DNA of 64,000 bases from Leuctra nigra. Its lineage: Eukaryota; Arthropoda; Insecta; Plecoptera; Leuctridae. Location of the stretch: NCBI GenBank assembly GCA_934045905.1, contig OW203762.1:806001-870000 (forward strand), read 5' to 3'. Positions 45,829-55,823 of this stretch are shown here, piece by piece (position 1 is the first letter of the stretch; the number at the start of each line of letters is the position of its first letter). The position numbers and the translations under genes are program-made. The notes beneath the pieces were generated by a model. The model was not told where the DNA came from, ran no database searches, and worked only from the letters and a program-made list of their open reading frames with translations.

Positions 45829-46624
45829 TTTTTAAAACTTCGGTTGAATCATAAAAAATGACAACTCGACTTTTCGATTGACAATCGTCTCACCTTACCC
45901 AAGAAATAAATAACATTGATCAATATAATAAATGATGATATCATTATTGGAAGGACATTTACTGCTTATGGCAGATTGGAATGAGTCTATATATTCCATT
46001 TAATTTAATATTTTGATAATTTGTTTTAATTTATGTAATTAAGAGCATTGTTATAAGTTATTCGTATCAAAATCGCTTTATTGTCACTCAGTTTTGAGGG
46101 TAGGAGGTAAAGGGGGTTTGACGCCCCTTTTATCACTACTTGAAGTGTTCTAAGAAGAATGCAAAAACATTTTTTGATATAAGATTTGTTTGGAATTGAC
46201 CTGTTGACTAAGTTTCTAATTTAATACCATTATTATTTTGATGTTATTTCATTTGTAAGAATGTGTACTTGACTGGTCATTTGACAACATTGTGGTGACT
46301 ACTTATACATAAAGATAAAATCGTAACTTCATTTCTTCTTTCATTACAAAGGTAGGATCATCAAACAGTACGTTTTAATGTGATATTTTCGAATTTGTTA
46401 TACAAAAGAAATTCTAGATTACCTCTCTGGTTATACCTAGGTCATCCTTGGTTACACCACAGATTTATTGAAACGCCAATGCATGGTAATTTTTTACCTT
46501 TTTTAACTTGATCCTGAATAATACTTGCATTATGAAGAGTATGTTTTGTAAACTAATACTTACAAAATCAAGTAGTTCTTTTGTGTCTATTAAGAATAGT
46601 AAGCTCAGTTGACCAAATGGTTAC

Positions 46625-46726
46625 TTGAAATTAAAATGACTAATAATGAGTTTATTGTAAATAATTATATTGTAGTATAGAAAATTATTTACTACAAACT
46701 CATTAGTCATTTTAATTTCACATTAT
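46625..46726. repeat. AT-rich hairpin
   Basis: GAAATTAAAATGACTAATAA at about 46628 is repeated inverted at about 46702-46722 around a short centre. It is probably a small foldback; no target duplication was established. Confidence 0.7.
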
Positions 46727-46800
46727 ATATAAATGTCACATTAATCACATTTATCACAGCAATTATTCAGTCATAAATTATTTAATTTTATAAATGAAAG

Positions 46801-47384
46801 CAGTGTTGGGGAAGGAACTTTTAAAAATAACTAGGACCGCGCTACTTTTTTGGGGAACTCTTGAGTGAACGCGTTCACATTTGTTTACAAGAAACGTGAA
46901 CGTCAAACGTTTATTTTAACCGTACGAACCGCAGTTACCTTCTTTTGTAATTTCGAATTTCTACTATAAATATTGAAATATTGAATATTTTCATAAATAT
47001 TCTCGATCTTGCTCGACCTGAAAAATTTCAAACTCGCACAGCCCTATATACTAATATCTTTCACACACATCAATTATCTTCTTAATTAATATTATCATCA
47101 AATGAAATTGTGAAATAGTGGATAAATATCATTTTAGTGAGTAAAATGGTGAAAACAATTGCGGTTCATGTGGTGCCCTTGAGTATTTAACCCTTGAATT
47201 GTCTTTAACTTTTAAATGTTGTCAAAAGAAGACATTTCAAAAGAAATTATATTCGTTTTTAAGGAACTAGAACTTTTATTACCCAATTCTGAATAAAAGA
47301 ATTTGTACTTTCAAAATTTCATATATTTGGTCATGAACTGAACTTCAAAATATATCATTTTAAAAAGGAACTTCCTCAACACTG
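46801..47384. mobile_element. hAT-type MITE, 584 bp
   Basis: Inverted termini are CAGTGTTGGGGAAG and its near complement CTTCCTCAACACTG. The flanks are AATGAAAG (46793-46800) and GATGAAAG (47385-47392), an 8-bp target duplication with one change. Non-coding. Confidence 0.85.
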
Positions 47385-48070
47385 GATGAAAGTGCAAACT
47401 ATAGAATACCTTTTTTCTTCTACTCTATATACACATCTTTTATCAGTAAATGCGCTATCCTATTTAGTGGATATTTTTGGTGTTTGAATGTGATGTTAAA
47501 TTTCACTCATTGCTATTTAACAGGCTTTTGTGTCGTTTATGAACTATAGCTGACACGACAGTTTGCTGGCAAAGCAATGAATTTATTATTATTTTATATC
47601 TGTTTGAAGTCAATTCAAATTGCAAAATATACAGAATACCAATCATTTTATAGAAAATTATGTAACACGTTTTACAGTATCGAAGATTTAATAATGAATA
47701 AGTCTATAAATATCAAATAATGAACAATGAAGCAAGATATAAGAACAAATGGTTGATAATAAAATAAAATTAATAATACCGGGAGTATACTTTAAAGGCA
47801 TCGGAACAAATTATCAATCGCTTATAAATTTGGAATAAAATGGTCTCGCATAATACCTATAATGATTTTATAAAACTGAAATTAAAATGTTTTTTTCTAA
47901 ATGTTTTAACTAAATTGAAACGTTTACAAAAGGAATACAACATTCTGATATTGTGCCCGATCATTAGTCCGATGACCTCTATTTCATCAACCGAGCATTT
48001 GGATTTGAAATAGTCGATAGTCGGTATATAAATCGCCTTCTTCTCTCTCCATCTCTTCTGTTGTTTGTTA
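47385..48070. other. Interior of the long-TIR element, gene-free
   Basis: AT-rich sequence with no supported gene. Confidence 0.5.
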
Positions 48071-48515
48071 ATATTCTAATAGAAAGGTTCATTCAACTAT
48101 TACAATATGATTATGCAAATAGCTATAAAATTAAACCCTTGAAAATACTACATTCGAACATTTTGGAAATATCAGTGTAATTCATTCACGGTAAACCACG
48201 GCGAAGACAGTTCGAGCATTGAATCAATCGAGGATCTTCTGCAGGTAGCAGTTATTGACATCGTTATCTATTTTAGTTCACCTCACCCCACTCCACCAGA
48301 AAACAACTCGGCATGAACCACCCCAGTTAGTAACAAGTGCAAGCGAGACAAGATTACTTGTGAGTGAGATGCCCGACAACCTCTCGTCAATCTTTCTTCT
48401 CACTCGCACAGCAACTATCGCGCTCTCTCACTCTACAGGGTACCTATTAAAATCGTTTACGGTGAAAGGACATAGCCGCAAAACGGAGAACCATTTATTA
48501 TTTGGGGGAGTGTAC

Positions 48516-48657
48516 CTAATTAAGAAAGTTTGGGGCTTGGATCTCGATACCAATGGCACACATAGCAAACAGTTCCTTCTCCACGGGCCAATTTCCATCG
48601 AGAATGAAAATTACAATTGTGAAGCCATAATTCAAGAAGGGAACCATTTCTGTTTAT
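48516..48657 (+). pseudogene. LINE RT continuation after the long-TIR element
   Basis: The LINE interrupted at 42528 resumes here: LIKKV, then QFPSRMKITIVKP and FKKGTISVYRP in another frame, with one stop between. This block normally follows the NSTGWD region in CR1/Jockey-type RTs. It ends at about 48657 at HelA sequence. Confidence 0.7.
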
Positions 48658-48701
48658 AGACCCAAATTTTTTTGAAATCCATTGATTGGTTAAAACTTAA
48701 A

Positions 48702-48957
48702 CTAGGAAAACGCTCTGGGTAACGCGTTGATGAACGAGCACGGATACGCGCAACACCTCGAACCGAAATTCTGTATATTGTATGTTGAACTTCGTCACAG
48801 ACTTGTATGAAAATCATCAAAATTCCAAAAATATTGGTGCCTATAACCATGCAAAGTTTTAAGTTGATCGATTGAACCTTTATGATTGAACGGATCTTTG
48901 TTTATTATCAAAAAGCACATTATCTCGTTCAAAAAATATACCTGGGACCACTCATAT
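48702..48957 (-). mobile_element. HelA fragment with CTAG end
   Basis: CTAG at 48702-48705 with the hairpin GCTCTGGGTAACGCGTTGATGA follows. It aligns with 61028-61300 and stops at about 48957. A small inverted HelA scrap (48658-48700) sits just before it. Confidence 0.6.
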
Positions 48958-49175
48958 CTTACAATGTACACTATTCACGCATGCGCATATCGCGTATGTC
49001 CGGGTGTCCTGTATGTCCTGTATGTCCGACAATTGAAATGAATCGAACTGTCATTTCAAAACGTCAAAATGTCAGCACGAATCTTTATATCCACTTTCAA
49101 GTAAGTTATAACAATAATTCGTTCAACTAATATACGAAATCACATTCTACATACCAGATCGATGAATAACTCCGT

Positions 49176-50003
49176 TTCACTAACGTTTGACAGTATTTTG
49201 AGAGAAATTACATGAGAAGCAAGAGTGTAGCCAACTTGCCAAGACGTGTAGCCCATGGAAGAACAGACAAACTTCAAACTTTCAAATTGGCGCATGTAGG
49301 CCGTGATGTTTTTTTTACATTGAACGAAAATTGGAATTAACTCTTGGGACCTTGACTTAGTAGAACCACGGGTAAAGCAATATAATGTAAATAGATGATA
49401 TTTTTGGGGTTGCAAAGGGTGAGGGGTTAGGAGGGGGGGGGGCGTAAGTGAACTTTTAAGCCCGAGTATACATACCTAACGTCGCAACTTCTCATTAGTA
49501 TATTGACAGTTACGTTTTGGGAATCAAAATTGTACTAAAGCGATCGATCGTTGATGTTTCAATTTCAATTTCAATTATCTTTATTTGCATCTTTAAGTAC
49601 AAAAAGGCGACATTCAGCAATGTGGGAATCGACTGAGAAGCTCAGCGGCTCCCTGCTGATCTGACATGTAGCCTGATGTGAATTCCTGATGTTGATGTGA
49701 ATTGTGCAGAGATGCAGACTTTTATTTCATCAGGAGGCAAGTAAGATCACGTGACAGATTTCAGTCAATGAGATAGCTGCTCTGGTTTCATCTAAATTTG
49801 ATGGAGTATTCCATGTTTTCTTAGAAACGTTTTTAAAATCTTTTTATTCAATTTTTTCATTTTTCATTTCTTATGTATACTCATTTTGCCGTTATTTTTT
49901 TAAGTTGCGTATTTGTTTCTGTATAATGCACTCATTTATGATTTCAGATTTGTAACTTGGATTCGTTTAGAAATTTTAATCTGTAGTAGATTTGTAATTT
50001 CCA
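49176..50003 (+). repeat. Tandem duplication unit 1 (0.83 kb)
   Basis: It consists of a left part (49176-49393, with CTAACGTTTGACAG) and a right part (49394-50003, with GATGATATTTTTGGGG and a G-run). Both recur in unit 2. No gene is seen; open frames are not recognisable. Confidence 0.8.
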
Positions 50004-50005
50004 TT

Positions 50006-51930
50006 TTCACTAACGTTTGACAGTATTTTGAGAGACTTTACATGAGAAGCAAGAGTGTAGATAACTTGCCAAGACGTGTAGCCCATGGAAGAACATACAA
50101 GTTTCGAAACTTTCAAATTTGCGCAGTATAGGCCGTGATTTTTTTTACATTGAACGAAAATTGGAATACACTCTTGGGACCTTGACTTAGTAGAACCACG
50201 GGTAAAGCAATATAATGTAAAAATAACATCTTTATTGTTTAACTTTCCACTAAAATTAGCAGGTAAGTAATACAATTTATTTATAGGCAATTTATAATAC
50301 GTAAGTCGCCACTCATAACGTATTTTTTAATCTTCTTCCTCCTCTTCTTCTTCCTCCTCCTCTCTTCTCTCCACCAATGCACTCCATCTCTCATCATCTT
50401 CCCACCATCGCTCCTGCTCCACAATCTCATAGTTTTCCACTCCTCTTGCCATCAAATCACCTCGTATTTGCTCCTCCCATCTGTCTCTGGGCCGTCCCAC
50501 ACGTCTCTTTCTGATGACTCTTGTCCTTTCAAACGCCATACGGGGGATTCTTTTCATGTCCATTTTCCTCATCTTTCCATACCACTTCAACCTCTCTCTT
50601 CCAATTTTAAATAGTAAACTTTCCACACCTAACTTCTTTCTCACAATGCTATTCCTCAACCTGTCCATTCTTGTGACACCAACAATACTCCTCAGAAATT
50701 TCATTTCTGCGGCTTGCATCCATTGACTCTTCCCTCCATCCCATCGACCAAGTTATTGCACCATATGTAAGAATAGGAACGTAATAGAGCTTGTATAATA
50801 ATATTTTGATTTTTTCGGGAAAATCTTCATTCCATAATAATTTTCGAAATTGTTGATAAAATTTCGACGCCAATTGTACTCTTCGATTTACTTCTACTGC
50901 AATTTTTGCATCTTCAGTAATTGTGCTTCCTAAGTATTTAAATGTATTATTAATTTCAATTTCTTGATTACCTAAACATACTACATCCATGTTCTTTTTC
51001 TTCGACTTTTGCCCTCTCTGCATGATGACTGATTCACTTTTCTTTCTACTTACTGACATTCCAAACTCCTCCGTTACCATCTTCCACTTGTCAACCTTCG
51101 TCTGTACTTCCTCAGCGTTCATTCCCCATACCATAACATCATCAGCAAACATCATGGTTAGTGAATCTTCTCTATTTCCATTTTCCACTGTCCTGAACAT
51201 TTCATCCATTACTGTCACGAACAATATTGGCGAAAGAACACTTCCTTGACGAACACCTGAGTTCACTGAAAACCAATTGGTGTTTCCAGCACTAGTTTGT
51301 ACGCAATGATATTTTTCGCAGATGATATTTTTGGGGTTGCAAAGGGTGAGGGGTTAGGGGGGGGGGGGGCGTAAGTGAACTTTTAAGCCCGAGTATACAT
51401 ACCTAACGTCGCAACTTCTCATTAGTATATTGACAGTTACGTTTTGGGAATCAAAATTGTACTAAAGCGATCGATCGTTGATGTTTCAATTTCAATTTCA
51501 ATGATCTTTATTTGCATCTTTAAGTACAAAAAGGCGACATTCAGCAATGTGGGAATCGACTGAGAAGCTCAGCGGCTCCCTGCTGATCTGCCTTGTAACC
51601 TGATGTGAATTCCTGATGTTGATGTGAATTGTGCAGAGATGCAGACTTTTATTTCATCAGGAGGCAAGTAAGATCACGTGACAGATTTCAGTCAATGAGA
51701 TAGCTGCTCTGGTTTCATCTAAATTTGATGGAGTATTCCATGTTTTCTTAGAAACGTTTTTAAAATCTTTTTATTCAATTTTTTCATTTTTCATTTCTTA
51801 TGTATACTCATTTTGCCGTTATTTTTTTAAGTTGCGTATTTGTTTCTGTATAATTCACTCATTTATGATTTCAGATTTGTAACTTGGATTCGTTTAGAAA
51901 TTTTAATCTGTAGTAGATTTGTAATTTCCA
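50006..51930 (+). repeat. Tandem duplication unit 2, split by a LINE
   Basis: The left part is 50006-50220 and the right part 51321-51930. Compared with unit 1, about 1.1 kb is inserted at the joint, which is the LINE fragment 50221-51320. The right parts are almost identical apart from the G-run length. Confidence 0.8.
50221..51320 (-). pseudogene. LINE RT fragment (palm to C-terminus), frameshifted
   Basis: The minus strand reads GVRQGSVLSPILF, then the catalytic MMFADDVMVWG, FKYLGSTIT and PILTYGAITW (51266-50730). In another frame it continues with MQAAEMKFLRSIVGVTRMDR, LKWYGKMRKM and VGRPRDRWEE, ending in a glutamate run (stop at 50327). It is a 5'-truncated element with one frameshift at about 50700. 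The same family occurs at 60187-60714. Clade not assigned with confidence. Confidence 0.8.
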
Positions 51931-52697
51931 TGTAGGTACCTATTTGTTTTAGTAGTGCATAACGTCGCACTGTTCTGCAGCTAACCTATTATGATGATGG
52001 GAGATGATGGTGAATAGGAGGTAAAGATGGAAGGTGGGAAGGAGGCGGTCGTGGCCTATTAGTTGGGTATACCTTCCCAGCATTTGCCTGTCGACTGAGA
52101 TATTACCACGAACAAAACCGTCAGGAAGGACGCTTTTTAACATTTCCCAAACTTTGGTACGTAGTTGGGGATAAATTAATCATAAATTCGAATCACACAA
52201 CTTTGATGATGGTGAATAGTAGGTAAAGATGGAAGCAGGGAAGGAGGCGGTCGTGGCCTATTAGTTGGGTATTCGAGGAAAATAAGGAACACGACTGACC
52301 TCTGGTGGATTTTGTGATACTAGGTAAATGGCGACTATCAAGGATGAATTTGCATAAATATAAATACAAGTATTTGATATAGTTGTTTGTTATGGCCAAG
52401 AAAGTAAATTTATAGCTAAATATCAATTTCAGTTGTTTTTTGTTTTTTCACTGCTTTATGGAAACACGAAATGTAAAAACAAACAAATTAATATGTGGAC
52501 CTAATAGAAGCCATCTTGCCAGAAGTGGGTCCATCGCGTATCACTTATTTATGGGAATACCTTCCAGCATTTGCCTGTTCACTGAGGTAATACCACGAAC
52601 AAAACCGTCAGGAAGGACGCTTTTTAACAATTCCCAAACTTTGGTAGTTGGTGATAAATTAATCATAAATGCGAATCACACAACTTACAATTTGTAA
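51931..52697 (+). repeat. Second local tandem duplication (about 202-bp unit), copy 2 interrupted
   Basis: Unit a spans 52003-52204 and unit b 52205-52690. Unit b is interrupted by 286 bp at 52273-52558; the flanks GGGTAT and GGGAAT may be a short duplication. No gene is seen. AT-rich sequence precedes it. Confidence 0.7.
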
Positions 52698-53307
52698 GCG
52701 GGTCCCTCTAGTATGATATTAGTGTGTTTACACAATATCAGATCGATAAAGACGAAGTTTCTGTTCTAAATACCTTGGAACATTGGAACTGAGGCGTCGA
52801 ATTGGCCGTGATCCATAGCAACAAGCTAAATATCCGTAAAATGTCTATAACTTTTGGATTTAAGCACAGATCTGTCTGAAAATTGTCAAAAAACACAGAT
52901 AATGTTGGTCCCAATGACCATGCAAAGTTCTAAGTTGATCGGTCAAACGGTTCTAGTTTAAATTTCAAAAGTCACATGAAAGTTGTTTTTAAATTTTAAC
53001 CAATAAGAGGATTTGGCTAAAACTTAGTATGATTGGCTACAATGTTGGTCGTAATGACCAGTCAAAATTTCAAATTGATCGAACCAACCAATCGAAAGAT
53101 ATTTTTTTTAAATTTGAACCAATCAGTGGATTTCAAAAAAAAATTGGGCCTGCAACGCCCAGAATTGGTCTGTACATGTATGCAAAATTTCAGCTCGATC
53201 GAAGAAAAACTGTGACCTGTATAGCCTCAGGTAGCAGAAAAACGAAAAAAAAAAAACAGTGGTCCGTGCCAAATGAGCCAAAAGGAGACGCTCGCTTCGC
53301 TCGCTCA
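52698..53307 (-). mobile_element. HelA copy, lacking the CTAG end
   Basis: The right end GACGCTCGCTTCGCTCGCTC is at 53287-53306. The interior matches 60715-60928 and 61300-61911 (GATCGAACCAACCAATCGAA). The left terminus is missing. Confidence 0.6.
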
Positions 53308-53590
53308 ATAAATATCTCCTGATAGGCTTAAAAATGAAAATGGTTATCGATAAATCTGATGAAACTCATATTTTGCATGGTCATTAAGACCAACAATTTC
53401 TCTTATTTTACAAATTTGGATCTAAATCAGTGAACGTATGAACTTATTGAAATTTTTATTAGCTGTCAGAAATGAAGTATCGAAATGAATGTTTTCCAGT
53501 GCTAATTGAATGGAATCTGTTTTGCTATATGTATCTGGGTACTTAGATGCTATTTTCAAGTTTCGATGAAAAGCATATATTATTTTATTA
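53308..53590 (+). mobile_element. HelA fragment, inverted
   Basis: This is the reverse complement of the HelA copy at 55268-60928: 53320-53440 matches 60052-60175 and 53440-53580 matches 55390-55537. It therefore represents the same segment uninterrupted by the gypsy element, and supplies an empty site for it. Confidence 0.65.
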
Positions 53591-53767
53591 TTAGTATTAT
53601 TTATTTTAATAAATTAAAATATTTTTAATATTTTTAACCGGTTTATAGTCAAAACAAGAACAATATACAACACAATAGACACAATAAAAACCACGTATTA
53701 TAAACGTGAAAGTCAATAAGTTAGTCAATTAAAAATAAAACTATACACAGTAAATAAAACAATCGGG

Positions 53768-54265
53768 TTAAAGTAACATATTATTGCACTGACTGTATAG
53801 CTTACCATTAACATATCTATCAACTAAGTAACTGCGAATGTTAGTTTTAAAAGATTTAAAACTCTCTTCCTGCCTAATACCTATGTGCAGGAAGATAATT
53901 AAAATATTGCACAGTTCTAAAATAAAACCCCTGCTGGTAATCAGTTGTCCTGGCAAATGGTGAATTGAACACTATGCCGCGACCTGGATAAGGCATTTAT
54001 GGTCACACGAACAAAGGGATCAATTCCAATAATATTTAATAACATTTTCTTAAAAAATAAAACATCAATTTCCCTCAATAGGTCGTCAATTGATAACATA
54101 CAACACATAATGCGCCTATCCTTATTTGATAAGTCTGGCCTTCCAGTAATAAACTTACTTGCCCTATCTTGTATAGATTCAAGTTTTTTTATATTATTCA
54201 AGCTGGAAGGGTGCCACGCAGGGCAACCGTATGTTAAGATAGGTCTAACGAAACCCAAGTACACA
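53768..54265 (-). pseudogene. CR1/Jockey-type LINE C-terminus
   Basis: The minus strand has FVRPILTYGCPAWHPS, IKKLESIQDRASKFITGR and MLSIDDLLREID (54260-53950). After a frameshift near 53950 it has ESFKSFKTNIRSYL to a stop at 53768. It is truncated at its 5' side exactly where a MITE begins (54266). Confidence 0.75.
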
Positions 54266-54433
54266 GGACCCTTACCTAATATCGCCAAATTTCAGTAGCA
54301 CCGTGTTACTGTAGCACAACTTTTGTTTATAAAGTTTTAGCCATAAGAGCTAACATTGTCGCCATGGCAACTAGCCGATCGTGCTACAGTAACACGGTGC
54401 TACTGAAATATTGGCGATATTAGGTAAGGGTCC
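54266..54433. mobile_element. 168-bp MITE with about 50-bp inverted termini
   Basis: GGACCCTTACCTAATATCGC at 54266 is mirrored at the right end (GCGATATTAGGTAAGGGTCC). The stems continue through CAGTAGCACCGTGTTACTG. Target duplication unclear. Confidence 0.8.
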
Positions 54434-55267
54434 AGGGCAGTTCCATCGTGACTGACGGACATTTGCACCATAGATTTCAACATATGCAGACAGTTTACTC
54501 CTACATAAATGTATCAATATAATAATGTATATACCAAAAGATAGCCAAAACTACAAGGAATCCAATGCACTGCTTAAAAATTTCAAAATATTTTTGCGTA
54601 TAGCAAAAAAGGTGGCAGAAAGTCGCCTTGACTGACGGACATTTTTGCCACCTCTTCTCCGAGGTCAACACACATATGTGCGGAATGCTCTGAAAGTACA
54701 AATCCTACAAAGAAAATGAATTCTACTAAATTTGTTCATCAAGGATGTACCAATTACCAGGTTTTTTCTTAAATTACTTTTTTTGCGTATTTAAGAAAAT
54801 GTGAACGTTTTTGTCGCGTCGTGACTGACGGAAATCTCCGAATGTAGTTAGTTATAATGCTCTTTATTAACAAAAAATTTACAAAAATGGATTCATATCT
54901 GTTAATTTGGAGACAAATGATTATATAAATGGATTATAAAGCAAATTCTAACTCAATTAAACAAATTGGGCAAATAATTATTTAGATATGTTTCTGTCAT
55001 AAACCGTGTCCCCAAAAATCAGAAAATTTTCTTAGGATAACTAATCTTTGCACAGATTTTATTCAAGGAATAAAGATTAAAGATTTCATATCATGCAGAT
55101 ATTATTTCCGACAGAAGTGATGCGCCGTCCATATGCCTAAAGTCTTGGCGAATAAGAGAAAAAATAATCATCAGCTAAATAAAATTGAAACCAGAATATG
55201 GAGTGCACTGCACGCTGAATTCAATCACGTAGTAATTTGGATGTAATTATCATATTAATTGTTGAAA
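54434..55267. other. Gene-free interval with a recurring GTGACTGACGGAC word
   Basis: GTGACTGACGGACAT or a close variant occurs at about 54451, 54634 and 54821 (spacing about 185 bp) in unrelated-looking flanks. The word recurs at 62085-62460. No gene is supported. Confidence 0.55.
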
Positions 55268-55542
55268 CTAGGAAAACACTCAGAGTAACGCATTGATGTG
55301 CGAGCACGGGTACGGGCAAATTCTGGAACTGGAATTCCGTACCAAACTCACAGAAACATATCCATCAATATGGAATTGAAATATGATCCACTCATTCAAC
55401 ATGAAAGTATCTGCTTTTCATTGAATTTTGAAAATAGCATCTAAAGACTCTGGTACCTAAAGCGAATAAGATTCATGAGGCAGTGGAAAACATAATTTTG
55501 ATACTTCATTTCTGACAGCTAATAAAAACGTCAATATGTTCA

Positions 55543-55741
55543 TGTGTTGTTATCAATCAATACTTAATAAACTACATAAGTTATTTAATTGAAACAGATA
55601 ATTATAAGAATATAATGTGGTAGTCTTCTTTATTCTAAAACAGCCAGCAACTAACAATGTAACCACTCTAGTCACACTAGAGACTATGTTCACTTCCTGT
55701 TGGCACTGCCTTCTAGATCATCAGTTCTAGCCAACATCACA
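55543..55741 (-). repeat. 3' LTR of the gypsy element
   Basis: 199 bp, starting TGTGATGTTGGC and ending AACAACACA on the minus strand. Identical by eye to 59853-60051. Confidence 0.95.
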
Positions 55742-55752
55742 TCCCCCTTTTT
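55742..55752 (-). promoter_or_regulatory. Polypurine tract
   Basis: On the minus strand AAAAAGGGGGA lies immediately upstream of the 3' LTR, where plus-strand DNA synthesis is primed in LTR retrotransposons. Confidence 0.85.
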
Positions 55753-55823
55753 GGGTACTAACAAACATGAATACAACTTATGAAATTTCAAACTAATAGT
55801 ACAAATGTTAGAATTAGACAATG

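Larger units (their letters stand above)
42529..48515. mobile_element. 6-kb element with 445-bp terminal inverted repeats
   Basis: The arms at 42529-42973 and 48071-48515 are equal in length and nearly identical in inverse orientation; the termini read GTACACTCCCCCAAATAAT. The element lies inside LINE coding sequence, which resumes at 48516. Flanks suggest a short CTAT/CTAA duplication but this is not certain. The 5.1-kb interior has no recognisable transposase; it carries a HelA pair, a hAT MITE and hairpins. An open frame inside each arm is antisense repeat, not a gene. Superfamily unknown. Confidence 0.8.

Noticed and set aside
42517..48659. Open frames in the 445-bp inverted arms as a gene pair
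   Set aside because: The two frames are mirror images from an inverted repeat, and the plus-strand one only gains length by running into LINE sequence.
50327..50360. Poly-glutamate tail as a functional acidic domain
   Set aside because: It is a short CTT/CCT-type microsatellite at the end of a dead LINE.
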